17,691 bases of DNA from Larix sibirica. Lineage: Eukaryota; Streptophyta; Pinopsida; Pinales; Pinaceae. Positions 10,501 to 17,691 of the stretch are shown in pieces; position 1 is the first letter of the stretch; each line of letters starts with the position of its first letter. The position numbers were made by a program, and so were the translations under genes. The stretch lies in contig NWUY0300017213.1 in assembly GCA_004151065.3 (NCBI GenBank), positions 81,514 to 99,204 on the forward strand, written 5' to 3'. Under the pieces are notes generated by a model, which searched no databases, had not been told where the DNA came from, and was given only the letters and a program-made list of their open reading frames with translations.

Positions 10501-10835
10501 CCCTTGGATGAAATATTTGTTAATTGGGCACATCATTGTCCTGTCTCGTGCCACTACCACACTCTTCTCCATCGAGTATAGATCTACGCACTAGAGACTA
10601 GCTCGGGGAAATGATGCATTATGGAGACAACTATAAGGGGAAGACCTTAATCCTAGAGGTGCAAGTAATCATGGCCTGCTTTGAATCTATTTTATGCCTC
10701 CTTTTAAGCCTAGTGCACATCTGAAATGGAGGTAATTGTATACAAGACCTCCCCTAAAGCATCTGAAAATCGGTCATCTTGCATGAAGGCTACAGTTAAG
10801 GGTTCAGGGGTGGGGCATGCTAGTGCATAAGCCAT
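7548..10835 (-). pseudogene. Pseudogene B: long coiled-coil protein, unknown family, homologous to pseudogene A
   Basis: This is the fuller copy of the A/B family, about 1,096 codons from the ATG at 10835-10833 to the TAG at 7550-7548. The start is tentative: it opens MAYALACPTPEPLTVAFMQD and stays open for 41 codons, upstream of the region shared with A. Blocks in order: N-terminal helical region (10572-10140), central conserved region with YGSEL, FSLEYI and TYDPKGVISEKR (9905-9540), a serine- and charge-rich linker (9540-9280), an ELHRQT block (9112-8903), a strong coiled coil (8838-8602, then about 8600-8425), a helical C-terminal region (8308-7712), and a low-complexity tail with GASSSQP and WRTT-stop. 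Stops often fall on glutamine positions of the alignment. A run of eight G (minus strand, near 7849-7856) coincides with a frame change. It has no recognisable enzymatic motif, and function is unknown. Confidence 0.72.
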
Positions 10836-11090
10836 GGTTAATGATTGTGGTGGGTATTATCAAGTGAAAGTGGAATTGTGAGATATTTGTGGGATATATG
10901 TAGATTTAGATTATATGCATTAAATGAAAAGACCATGTGGTACCATACAACTGGCTAAGGTGACCAGGCATGGGGGGGTGATAAATGGTTTAACCGTTGA
11001 AGGCTTGGACACATGGTAGGAATTAACTAGCGGGGTGAGCAGACAGGCTAGAAGACGGTCCAAAATTTTCATCCTTGAAGGTGGTAAATG
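10836..11090. other. 5' flank of pseudogene B, no gene seen
   Basis: I find no coding sequence here. A direct repeat, GGTGATAAATGGTTT at 10977-10991 and GGTGGTAAATGGTTT at 11080-11094, is 103 bases apart. The second copy leads into repeat locus 2, and AACCGTTGA just after the first resembles the unit end, so this may be a decayed extra unit. There is a seven-base G run at 10972-10978. No match to the B 3' block is seen, so there is no sign of a 5' LTR of that type. Confidence 0.4.
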
Positions 11091-11557
11091 GTTTCAGGCT
11101 TGAGAAAGAGTGGGTTTAGAAATATGATTTTGGAAGCCTGAATTCCTATGGAGGCACCATGCATCCTGGGTGGTTTTCCTTTAGGCTCGTGTGTTTTAGA
11201 TAACACCCAAGCAGGTTGGGGAGCCTGAAACTCTTTGCACTATCAATATTCTAACACAAGATCTGCATGCTCAGATGGTTGTATAGATTTCGCTGAGCAT
11301 GTCACTCCATCACATCACATCGTTGAGTTGCATCATCTCGTCACATCATCGAGTAGATTGGTGCCACTTTTATCCTCCACCGGTGGAAAAGCGGTTTCAG
11401 GCTCTCACGATGGATGATTTATGAACCTGCTTTTGTGAGCCTGAATCCCGTGGAGGTACCAGGTGTCTCAAGCGGTTTTCCTTCAGGCTCATGCATTTTA
11501 GATAATGCTTGAACACTTTTACAGGCCTAAAAGCCTATGAACCGTTGATCTTCCATC
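11091..11557 (+). repeat. Tandem repeat pair, locus 2 (GAGCCTGAA-N36-TTCAGGCTC family)
   Basis: Two units, 11091-11255 and 11394-11557, start with GTTTCAGGC. In the second, GAGCCTGAA at 11437-11445 and TTCAGGCTC at 11482-11490 are again separated by exactly 36 bases; in the first the pair is AAGCCTGAA at 11134-11142 and TTTAGGCTC. Both contain TTTTAGATAA downstream. Unit 2 also has TTCAGGCTCTCAC facing GTGAGCCTGAA, a possible hairpin. Unit spacing (303 bases) is close to locus 1 (282). Orientation is the same as locus 1, about 5.3 kb away. Confidence 0.65.
11301..11355. repeat. CAT/CACATC-rich simple sequence
   Basis: This is an imperfect run of CATCACATCACATCGTTGAG and CGTCACATCATCGAG between the two repeat units of locus 2. 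It looks like a short, decayed microsatellite. No function is visible. Confidence 0.5.
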
Positions 11558-11859
11558 GAGTGATCTCCACCACTAATTGCTATTTGTATTCTTCTTCCTG
11601 CAAGGACGATGATTCGTAACCATTATTTTGGCTTCGATACTAGATCCATCACCCGTGAATCATCACTTCATGTCAACTTCCACGTTTTGGGTTCATCTTC
11701 ACACCATTGCTAGGTTCGTTTGGGGCGTAATTGAAAACCAAACATTGATACTATTTTCACCTCGAGCTCATCATCTCTTCCTTCTTTTGGGAAATACCAT
11801 GATATATTGTTGTCTTTTATCATTCAACATTAGAGTTGAAGTTAGTAGTAACACTTGAT
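11558..11859. other. Unassigned stretch between repeat locus 2 and pseudogene C
   Basis: Nothing firm is seen. A plus-strand open frame of 76 codons (11628-11858) has no recognisable features. By position it could be the 5' leader of pseudogene C, with repeat locus 2 as its upstream region. Confidence 0.3.
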
Positions 11860-13345
11860 ACACCAAGAAATCCCCTACAGTAGCAGACCTCCCATGAAAA
11901 TGATGAAGGCCAAGAATCATCACCTGATTCAGAAGCCACCATAGTCAACCCATTGTTTCCACAAATTACTTAGCAGGAAAACCCTCCAAGTGATCACGAA
12001 ATAGAACAATTTGATCTGTCTCAACAATATGAAGATGTTCAGAAAATATCGTCGCTGGAGGATACCCCTAAGAATGAAGCATAGGATGAAAATGATAAGG
12101 AGACACAGGAACTCCCTCCCCCATCTCCAACAATTGAACAAGTTTCTCCCCATGACCAAATTACACAGTTCGCACATGATCCAAATAAGTGTTGAGTTAT
12201 TCTTTAGATTTGTCAAGCACAAACCGAAATAATTTTGTTCATGTTTGAAGAGACTCAATGGAAGATCGTCCAGAGTGTAACAGTCCACCAGGAGACAAAG
12301 ACTCATCCACAATACCATTCAACTTAATCAATTGTTAGCGGCCTACCTTTACGATCTCTACCCTAGGTGCATCAATTCCATACTACACCACATTTTCTAC
12401 ATAACAGTTGTTTGAACAGATTTGAGATACCGCAGCTGAGGTCGAGCGTCATCTAGTACAGGCCAAAACCAAACATATTAGCCTCAAGCAAGCTTATGAT
12501 GATGCCCGCATACGGCTAACATATGCCCTTGCGGCCAAAGCAGAAGAAGAGAATCGAAAAGTAGTTGTGGAAAAAACCATCGCAACCCTTTGTGATCATG
12601 TGTGCACAATGTGGCCCCAAGTATGGTAGCACCTACCATCTGCACCAAAAGAACTTTCAATCACCGCACCACAAGAAAGCCTTTAGCTCTTTTGTACCTC
12701 ATGGAAGCAACTTGAGATGGAGTGCGTAGAACTACAACAGTAAGTCCTCACCATCTAGAACTAGGGCAACGAGCAACAAGTCCACTTGATGGTCCAGGTC
12801 CCTAAAGTTAGCAAAGAAGTTATAGATGTTCATAACAAATTGAATCACACAACACAACAAAGTCAATATATCTTTTCTGCACTTAATGACTGGATCAACA
12901 TCTTAGTTAAAAAGCAGAGACCAATCGATGTTTTGTGGGAAAAGTTAAGCAATTGAACATTGACACTCAAAACACAACTAATTCTCTTGATCGTGAGCGC
13001 AAGTATCAAGAAGCATAACAAGCTGATGATGAGTTGGCAACACAATATGATAAAGTCTGTGCTACTAAACATATTCTACGTAAGTTAAAGACATTGGTCC
13101 AACTCGAATACACTAACTTACAACAATTAGAAAAATTTGTGGACATAGAGACCCAACAATTGCAACATCAAATTCCCACCCACCTAGATACACAAATAGC
13201 TCAAAAATGTTTTTTCTAGTGCCAACATTTTGCTTAGAAAATGGAAGACCAAATTGCAAGCGTTTGACATCTTCAAACAACGTTCATTACAGAAGTACTA
13301 GAGTTGGCTCCTTTGTTTGAATATCCTGCACCAGATGATGCGTAA
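11860..13345 (+). pseudogene. Pseudogene C: acidic, glutamine-rich coiled-coil protein, unknown family
   Basis: Three frames together give a protein-like sequence of about 490 codons. The first part (11860 to about 12190, frame 1) is acidic and low in complexity: HENDEGQESSPDSEAT, DHEIEQFDLSQQYEDVQ, ELPPPSPTIEQ. Frame 3 from about 12410 gives a strong coiled coil (DTAAEVERHLVQAKTK, then AYDDARIRLTYALAAKAEEE). Frame 2 from about 12959 gives another (DRERKYQEA, then LRKLKTLVQLEYTNLQQLEK, many Q) and ends PLFEYPAPDDA-TAA at 13343-13345. Most internal stops are TAG or TAA amid glutamines. It is not clearly homologous to A or B, though the general plan (disordered then coiled coil) is alike. It could be an element-borne extra ORF or a host pseudogene. 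Confidence 0.5.
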
Positions 13346-14113
13346 GCTTCAAGAACACAAGTGAGTTGACTTGAGGGTGATTCAACACTTGTGGTCAGGA
13401 CCTATTGGCTCTTTTGTTTTTGGAAAGGGACCTCAAATCTAGAAGGAAGCGTAGGGTAAAGGAGTGGGAGTTGCAGAATCTCTTAACATATGCAACGGTT
13501 TTGGACCCGCCTCACGACTATATAAAGAAGTATGAGGCAAGTGGAAGAGGAGAGTAACAAAGGAAGAAGTGGAAGACAGATAGAGAGATCAAAGAGAAGA
13601 CATAGGCCAATAGACCGAGCCATAGAAGAGTAACAAGGAGGCTTAGTCTTATGTATTTGGGTTTTGGGGTAATGTAATTGGGATGTGGGTTCTCTGTTCT
13701 CTATGATACTGCGAAGGGTATCTCCACAAATAATGTAAGTCCACATAGCCATGAATCTCATAGGTAATATAAGTTATTTGTAATAGAAATGAAGGAATTT
13801 TTCCCCTCCATAATTTTCTTTGTATGGTTGAGTTGTATTATGTTTATTGTCTAATGAATAGGTTGTGTTTCTCTTTCGCATCTACATGTTATAATTAATA
13901 GAACTATGCTGAGATAGTATAGAGATGTATGTTGTCGTGACATGAAGAACATCAACCCTTTCGGACCTATCCTTGCAGTTGACCCTCCTTATCACACAAG
14001 CCTTGGTTGTGCTTCGACTGAGACATTCTCCTTCAGGGGATTTAAAATTCCAGTACACTATACTGCAACAGTGCCCTTTTTTGGCCCCTACACAAGAACC
14101 CGATCTCTAATTT
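13346..14113 (+). repeat. Candidate 5' LTR and leader of the Gypsy element
   Basis: About 770 bases without a supported gene lie between the end of pseudogene C and the gag. A strong TATA box sits near 13518, followed by a purine-rich transcribed-leader-like stretch and AT-rich sequence with several AATAA-like signals around 13730-13870. That fits a U3-R-U5 layout. No second copy is in the window, so neither TG/CA ends nor length can be confirmed. A short plus-strand open frame at 13942-14148 is probably chance. Confidence 0.45.
13518..13527 (+). promoter_or_regulatory. TATA box of the candidate Gypsy LTR
   Basis: CTATATAAAG within a GC-richer context (CGCCTCACGA just before) is the best core promoter in the window. 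It lies about 640 bases before the gag, a normal distance for an LTR promoter of this size. Confidence 0.5.
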
Positions 14114-14130
14114 TGCGCCAACACCATCCC
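14114..14130 (+). promoter_or_regulatory. Possible Gypsy primer-binding site
   Basis: TGCGCCAACACCATCCC after ATTT recalls the TGGCGCC-type sites of many plant Ty3/Gypsy elements, with one base missing or changed near the start. It lies just before the first gag codons. Without a known LTR end the call is weak. Confidence 0.25.
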
Positions 14131-14143
14131 TACCTTTTCCAAA

Positions 14144-15564
14144 AATAAGAAATTGTTTATTGTGGAATTTCAATTACCAAAGTTTGAACAACAAGGTATT
14201 GTAAAGCTTAAGGATATTCGAAAGTTTGAAGGAGAATCTAAATGGGAATATGCTCAAATATTTCAAGATGTATTGACTAAATTATTAGTTCCCATTCCTA
14301 AATCTCATCATAAAGAATGGTTTATTTAAGGACTATTTCCACTTACACGGATACATTTATCGTAGCAAGTGATAAATTCTCCTAGAAGTGCATTAGAACA
14401 AGTGATGAAGATTGAATCTATGGAAAAAAATTCCGGAGGAAATCTCAATGGAGCATTAACTAGCACAACTAATTTATCATAAGTACAACACTAGATTAAT
14501 GCTACTCTCACTTAAAAGATTCAAGAGTTAACTATTTCAAAGATGGGTCGTGAATAGGTATGGTGTACTAGATGCATGATAGAAGGACACCATGTGTCTG
14601 AGTGACCTATATTCTAAGGGGGTTTTGTAGTAAGTCCTGATATGGGAGTTGTGCAAGTAGTTGTTTCAAACCCCTTTCAAGGACCTAGGCCTCATCAACC
14701 AACTCCCAATGTGTAGGGTTCTTAATCTAATGAATATTGAGAGATCTATAAAACTTATGGGAATCCTCCTAGACATTGCCCCATCCTACATAAGTACTCC
14801 TCAATTCCCAATATAGTCTATTGTGAATTATGTGGTTCCACTACTCACAACACATAAAAGTGGAGGGAACTAGATTCTTTGATTGAAAGACTAATAGATC
14901 CATATTCAGGGTGATAGATCAGAAGCAACCCCAAGGAATAGGTGGAGGGTGAGGACAAGGAGGAGATTATCAAGGCAGTAGAATTGGGCCACTCATTGGG
15001 AGGGGTGGAGCAATCCGTTGCTACAACTGTAACGACCTAGGTCATGTTGTGCAATATTGTCCACTACCAAGAAGACCATGGTTTACCTATTACCGAGTAA
15101 ATACTCATGCTACGGAAGAATGTCCCAAGTTGATTGTGAAATGGGAGGATCGAACAAGGAATCAACTAGCAAATTTGATCAACTCAAAACCAAGAAGTGA
15201 TAATACAATGGGAATGACTATTAATGCAGTAACACGAGGAGGAACTCGGACTGGTGCAGAACTTAGTAGATATGACTCTCTGCAGATCCAGAAAGAAGGA
15301 CCAAGGTCACCTAGATTTGATCCAACACAATAGAAGCATATTTTCAAGGAAGCAATGGAAATGTTTCGACATCCACCTATCTCAAAGACTGAGGGAATTA
15401 CAAAATATGCTCAAAATCATGGAAGAATTACTTTTCCTCCGCTATCAAGTTACACAAGGGATCCTGAGTTTGGAACCCTTGGCAAGTCCAAGAATCTACT
15501 TGACTTGTGGATTAATCTATTTTTGGATATATTAGAAGATGAGACTTTAGTTAAGAAGTTGTGA
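14144..15564 (+). pseudogene. gag: Gypsy gag with five CCHC-type positions, broken
   Basis: The frame-2 part (14144-14910) starts with a helical gag region (FQLPKFEQQ, KFEGES, HHKEWFI, then GLFPLTR) and has 12 in-frame stops in about 230 codons. Zinc-knuckle positions: 14564-14605 (last Cys replaced by TGA); 14738-14779 (first Cys is TGA, second is Tyr, His is Asn); 14822-14863 (last Cys is Trp); 15019-15060 (intact C-X2-C-X4-H-X4-C); 15082-15123 (first two Cys are Phe and Tyr). A glycine-rich stretch with a TGA precedes the intact knuckle. After a shift near 14910, frame 1 continues with KWEDRTRNQ and VTRGGTRTGAE, a segment I recall next to the knuckles in related plant polyproteins. In-frame stops follow at 15331 and 15562. 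The true ATG is not seen. Confidence 0.78.
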
Positions 15565-16221
15565 AATACCCTCCATTCCCTGTTGGGAATTGGGGGAGAG
15601 GAGGAAAGACCAATATCAAATAATCTTCTAGAAATGAATTATAATAATGTCAGGAGAAGGAATAAGATAATTGGGAAGGAATTTCCATTAAATGCTTAGA
15701 TAGTTGGGTATGATATTAAGGATGTGATGTTAGACTTGGTATCTTGTGTTAATATCCTCCCTAAGAAATCGTGGGAAGTTGTAGGTAGCCCTCCTTTAGT
15801 GTTCTCCCTGATACAGTTGAGAATGGATAATCATTATAAGATTTTCCCCATAGGATGATTACACTATGTAGAGGTTGATCTAGCAACGGTAAAGACATTT
15901 CATGTTGACTTTGAAGTCATCGAGATTATGGACCAAACTGATCCATATCCAACCTTATTAGGGATTGATTGGGATTATGAAAATTTTTCCATCATTAATT
16001 TAAAACATGAGACTATGACTTTTGAAGTAGATGGTATGAGGGTCATACAAATTTCCGATCTCTATCAAGGCCCCAAGTACACAAAACCTAGTTCTACTAC
16101 GGAGGAAAGGGATGTCCTTGATCAAATTTATAATTTAACTGTAGGGAGGAGATATGATTATGTTAACCCTACCGTAGATGAGCTTTCTTCTAGATGTTTT
16201 GCAACTATTAAAGCTGCAAGG
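15565..16221 (+). pseudogene. Gypsy aspartic protease region, active site lost
   Basis: The protease cuts the Gag-Pol polyprotein. Frame 1 continues from gag. The catalytic loop is recognised from DVMLD followed by VNILPKKSWE at 15721-15780, but the residues after Asp (15733-15735) read L-V where the family has S/T-G or P-G, so the D-T/S-G motif is gone. The flap and second half follow: LRMDNHYKIFPIG, then TGA (15856-15858), VEVDLATVKTFHVDFEVIEIM, and the hydrophobic-G motif LLGIDWDYENFSIINLKHET, which is typical of this group. DPYPTLLG and DLYQGPKYTKP then lead to a linker ending in a TAG at 16222. Stops at 15700 (TAG) and 15856 (TGA) are consistent with G-to-A and C-to-T changes. Confidence 0.75.
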
Positions 16222-16242
16222 TAGATAGGTGTGGAGGTTTAG

Positions 16243-16772
16243 GACCCTCCTATTTTTTATGGTGTTTCTAATTTAGATGAATTTCTCTCAAAACTGGTTT
16301 GTAGAGTTACAAAAGACCAAAAAGTGCATGTCTTGGACATTGCTTTAAGAGTTACTCTCGCTGGATGGTGGGCCACTCACAAAGATGAACTCCATACTTG
16401 GCCCTTAGCGCAAGATTCCATGATTCATATATTTGCTCTACCACTTGCATTTGGATGTATGGACACTTCAACAAAGTCACATTTAACCATGGAGTTATAG
16501 GAAGGTATAATGGAGACATTGATCCCTTTGTGTATATGGGGCACCTTACACAACAATGGGAAAATGATGGGATACTATCCAATTTATGGGTCCATATGTT
16601 TACCCATGGGTTGGGTCCTATTCCAAGATCTTGGTATTTACATGAAGAAACTAGGAGATGGGATATTTTGCAAACACGATTCTATGAAGATTTCTCTTTT
16701 ATAGGAAAATCAAAAGACATTACAGACGCTTTGAGATCAATCAGAGAAGATCTTTTTAAAGGTAAGCTATGA
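16243..16772 (+). pseudogene. Second gag-like domain between protease and RT
   Basis: Frame 1 gives DPPIFYGVSNLDEFLSKL and LDIALRVTLAGWWATHKDEL, then a shift near 16400-16440 leads to frame 3, which stays open to 16772 with YNGDIDPFVYMGHLTQQW, WVHMFTHGLGPIPRSWY, a tryptophan-anchored TRRWDILQTRF and FSFIGKS. The pattern (hydrophobic-G-x-A-x-x-W-W, W-x-x-H, I/V-P-x-x-W-Y, W-x-x-L-x-x-x-F) is that of the Retrotrans_gag helical domain. It sits downstream of the protease, whereas the gag core is normally upstream. I recall the same arrangement in some plant polyproteins, so it is probably ancestral to this group and not a rearrangement here. Confidence 0.6.
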
Positions 16773-17157
16773 AAACATCATGATCCCCCTAATTGCCAGT
16801 ACCATCAAGGATTGCTAAATTTTCAACTGCATTCAACCAAATCAACTCTACACTTGTGTTGTGGAAGAATTGACACAGGTGATGCAGACCTAGATGATGT
16901 AGAATAGTTAAGGCATTTGTATTTTAAAGATATAGAAGGATCTTGGGTTTTGTAAGGAAAGATGCAAGAGAGTAATAGTACTTCCTATGTTCCACTAGTG
17001 AAGTTGCAAAAGATCAATATTAGTACTGAGGAAAATCCCAATTTAGCATCGATTGGGGATTATTGGGATGATGAGATGATGTCTAAGATTGTTGCGCTTT
17101 GAAAGAATATGAATACTTGTTTCTGTAAAGTTTCACAAAGTTAAAGTGGATAAATGA
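16773..17157 (+). pseudogene. Protease-RT linker of the Gypsy element, degenerate
   Basis: No single frame is open. Frame 3 around 16992-17100 gives YVPLVKLQKINISTEENP and LASIGDYWDDEMMSKIV, a conserved acidic linker that in related polyproteins comes about 50 residues before RT. Frame 2 then gives LKEYEYLF, and frame 1 resumes with ELREMKID at 17158. At least two frameshifts fall in this interval. The part from 16773 to about 16990 holds nothing I can align. Confidence 0.5.
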
Positions 17158-17691
17158 GAACTACGAGAGATGAAAATTGATTTGAAACCTAATGCCAAGC
17201 CGGTCAAACACTGGCCCTATCGACTGAATCCAATGGTTAAGGAGAAAGTCAAAAGGGAAATAGATCGCATGTTAGATGATGGTTTGATTTTTCCTGTGGA
17301 AGAATCAGAATGGATTAGTACTATCATGATCCAGAGCAAGAAAGACACATAATATATTAGGATATGTGTTGGCTTCCATAGCCTTAATTTAGCTTGTGTA
17401 CATGATCCTTTTCCTACCCCATTCAGTGATGAGGTTATGGATCAATTTGTGGGAAAAGAAGCATGTTCTTTTACATATTGGTTCTCTAGTTATCATCAAG
17501 TTACGATTGCAAAAGAAGATAACAAGAAGATAACCTTTACCAAAGAATGGGGATCTTTTGCATATATTGTGATACCATTTGGTCTAAAAAATGCTCCTAC
17601 TATCTTTTCAAGGATTGTAGTTGATGTCTTTCAGGACTTCATTCACAAGTTTTTGGAATTCTATATGGATGATTGGATTGTTTTTAGTCTA
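17158..17691 (+). pseudogene. pol: Gypsy reverse transcriptase, N-terminal half, catalytic Asp lost
   Basis: RT copies the element's RNA into DNA. Frame 1 shows the usual series: LKPNAKPVKHWPYRLNP, REIDRMLDDGLIFPVEESEW, an in-frame TAA at 17350-17352, then IRICV with G where the V-D motif has Asp, ACVHDPFPTPFSDEVMD, the motif A region FTYWFSSYHQV, KKITFTKEWGSFAYIVIPFG, LKNAPTIFSRIV, and motif C YMDDW at 17662-17676. In motif A the metal-binding Asp is Tyr (TAT, 17476-17478), which alone should abolish catalysis; both motif C Asp residues are kept. About 178 codons are present out of a normal RT of about 200 or more, and the window ends 15 bases after YMDDW. Downstream domains are not visible. 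Confidence 0.93.

Larger units (their letters stand above)
13346..17691 (+). mobile_element. Ty3/Gypsy LTR retrotransposon, degenerate, cut by the right edge
   Basis: The order is candidate 5' LTR, gag with several CCHC modules, protease, a second gag-like domain, a conserved linker and reverse transcriptase up to motif C. RNase H, integrase and the 3' LTR would lie beyond 17691. Coding runs through frame 2, frame 1, frame 3, frame 2 and frame 1 again, with many stops, so the copy cannot act by itself. The RT sequence (VEESEWIS, ACVHDPFPTPF, MPFGLKNAP-like IPFGLKNAP, YMDDW) fixes the superfamily. From memory of plant polyproteins, the PR / gag-like / RT order matches a recurrent Gypsy group; I cannot name the lineage. 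The left boundary is only set by the end of pseudogene C. Confidence 0.8.

Noticed and set aside
5807-11557. CRISPR-like array from the repeated GAGCCTGAA/TTCAGGCTC motifs
   Set aside because: The units are long, diverged and only paired, and the context is a plant genome. The pattern is not of short identical repeats with unique spacers.
11929-12318. Minus-strand open frame of 129 codons that looks like a membrane protein
   Set aside because: It lies antisense to the acidic, Gln/Glu-rich part of pseudogene C. Reverse complements of CAA and GAA codons give Leu and Phe, which explains the hydrophobic look.
13942-14148. Plus-strand open frame of 68 codons before the Gypsy gag
   Set aside because: It lies in the candidate LTR/leader, is rich in Pro, Thr and Phe without a motif, and does not join the gag frame.
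1-17691. tRNA or rRNA genes
   Set aside because: No cloverleaf with A and B box elements and no conserved rRNA stretch was noticed on reading. A tRNAscan-SE run would settle it.

Overview
The window looks like a piece of a large, repeat-rich seed-plant nuclear genome. It is AT-rich and gene-poor. Two LTR-retrotransposon superfamilies (Copia and Ty3/Gypsy) are present, and every protein-like stretch is broken by stops and frameshifts. A gymnosperm is my best guess, because the Gypsy domain order and the long coiled-coil pseudogenes feel conifer-like, but that is inference. I see no intact host gene, tRNA, rRNA or CRISPR array.

Layout. (1) 1-1865, minus strand: the 5' part of a decayed Copia element, with the end of an LTR, a primer-binding site, gag with one CCHC knuckle, and a coiled-coil gag tail running off the left edge. 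A single N sits at 1797. (2) 1866-5787, plus strand: pseudogene A, a long protein I cannot assign, followed by a conserved non-coding block of about 0.8 kb. (3) 5788-6718: a spacer with a tandem repeat pair and a short proline-rich coding remnant. (4) 10835-6719, minus strand: pseudogene B, colinear with A over about 1,000 codons and including the same 3' block. A and B therefore lie tail to tail, and their last 16 bases are perfect inverted copies. (5) 11091-11557: a second tandem repeat pair of the same family as in the spacer. (6) 11860-13345, plus strand: pseudogene C, an acidic then glutamine-rich coiled-coil protein of unknown family. (7) 13346-17691, plus strand: a Ty3/Gypsy element with a candidate LTR and TATA box, a gag carrying five CCHC-type positions, protease, a second gag-like domain, and reverse transcriptase cut by the right edge.

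The genes do not form an operon or pathway; the window is a graveyard of elements. The main novelty candidate is the A/B family. It is a protein of roughly 1,100 codons recognisable in two strongly diverged copies, with a shared 3' non-coding block ending in an invariant 16-base motif. Many stops replace likely glutamine codons, which fits C-to-T decay of methylated repeats.
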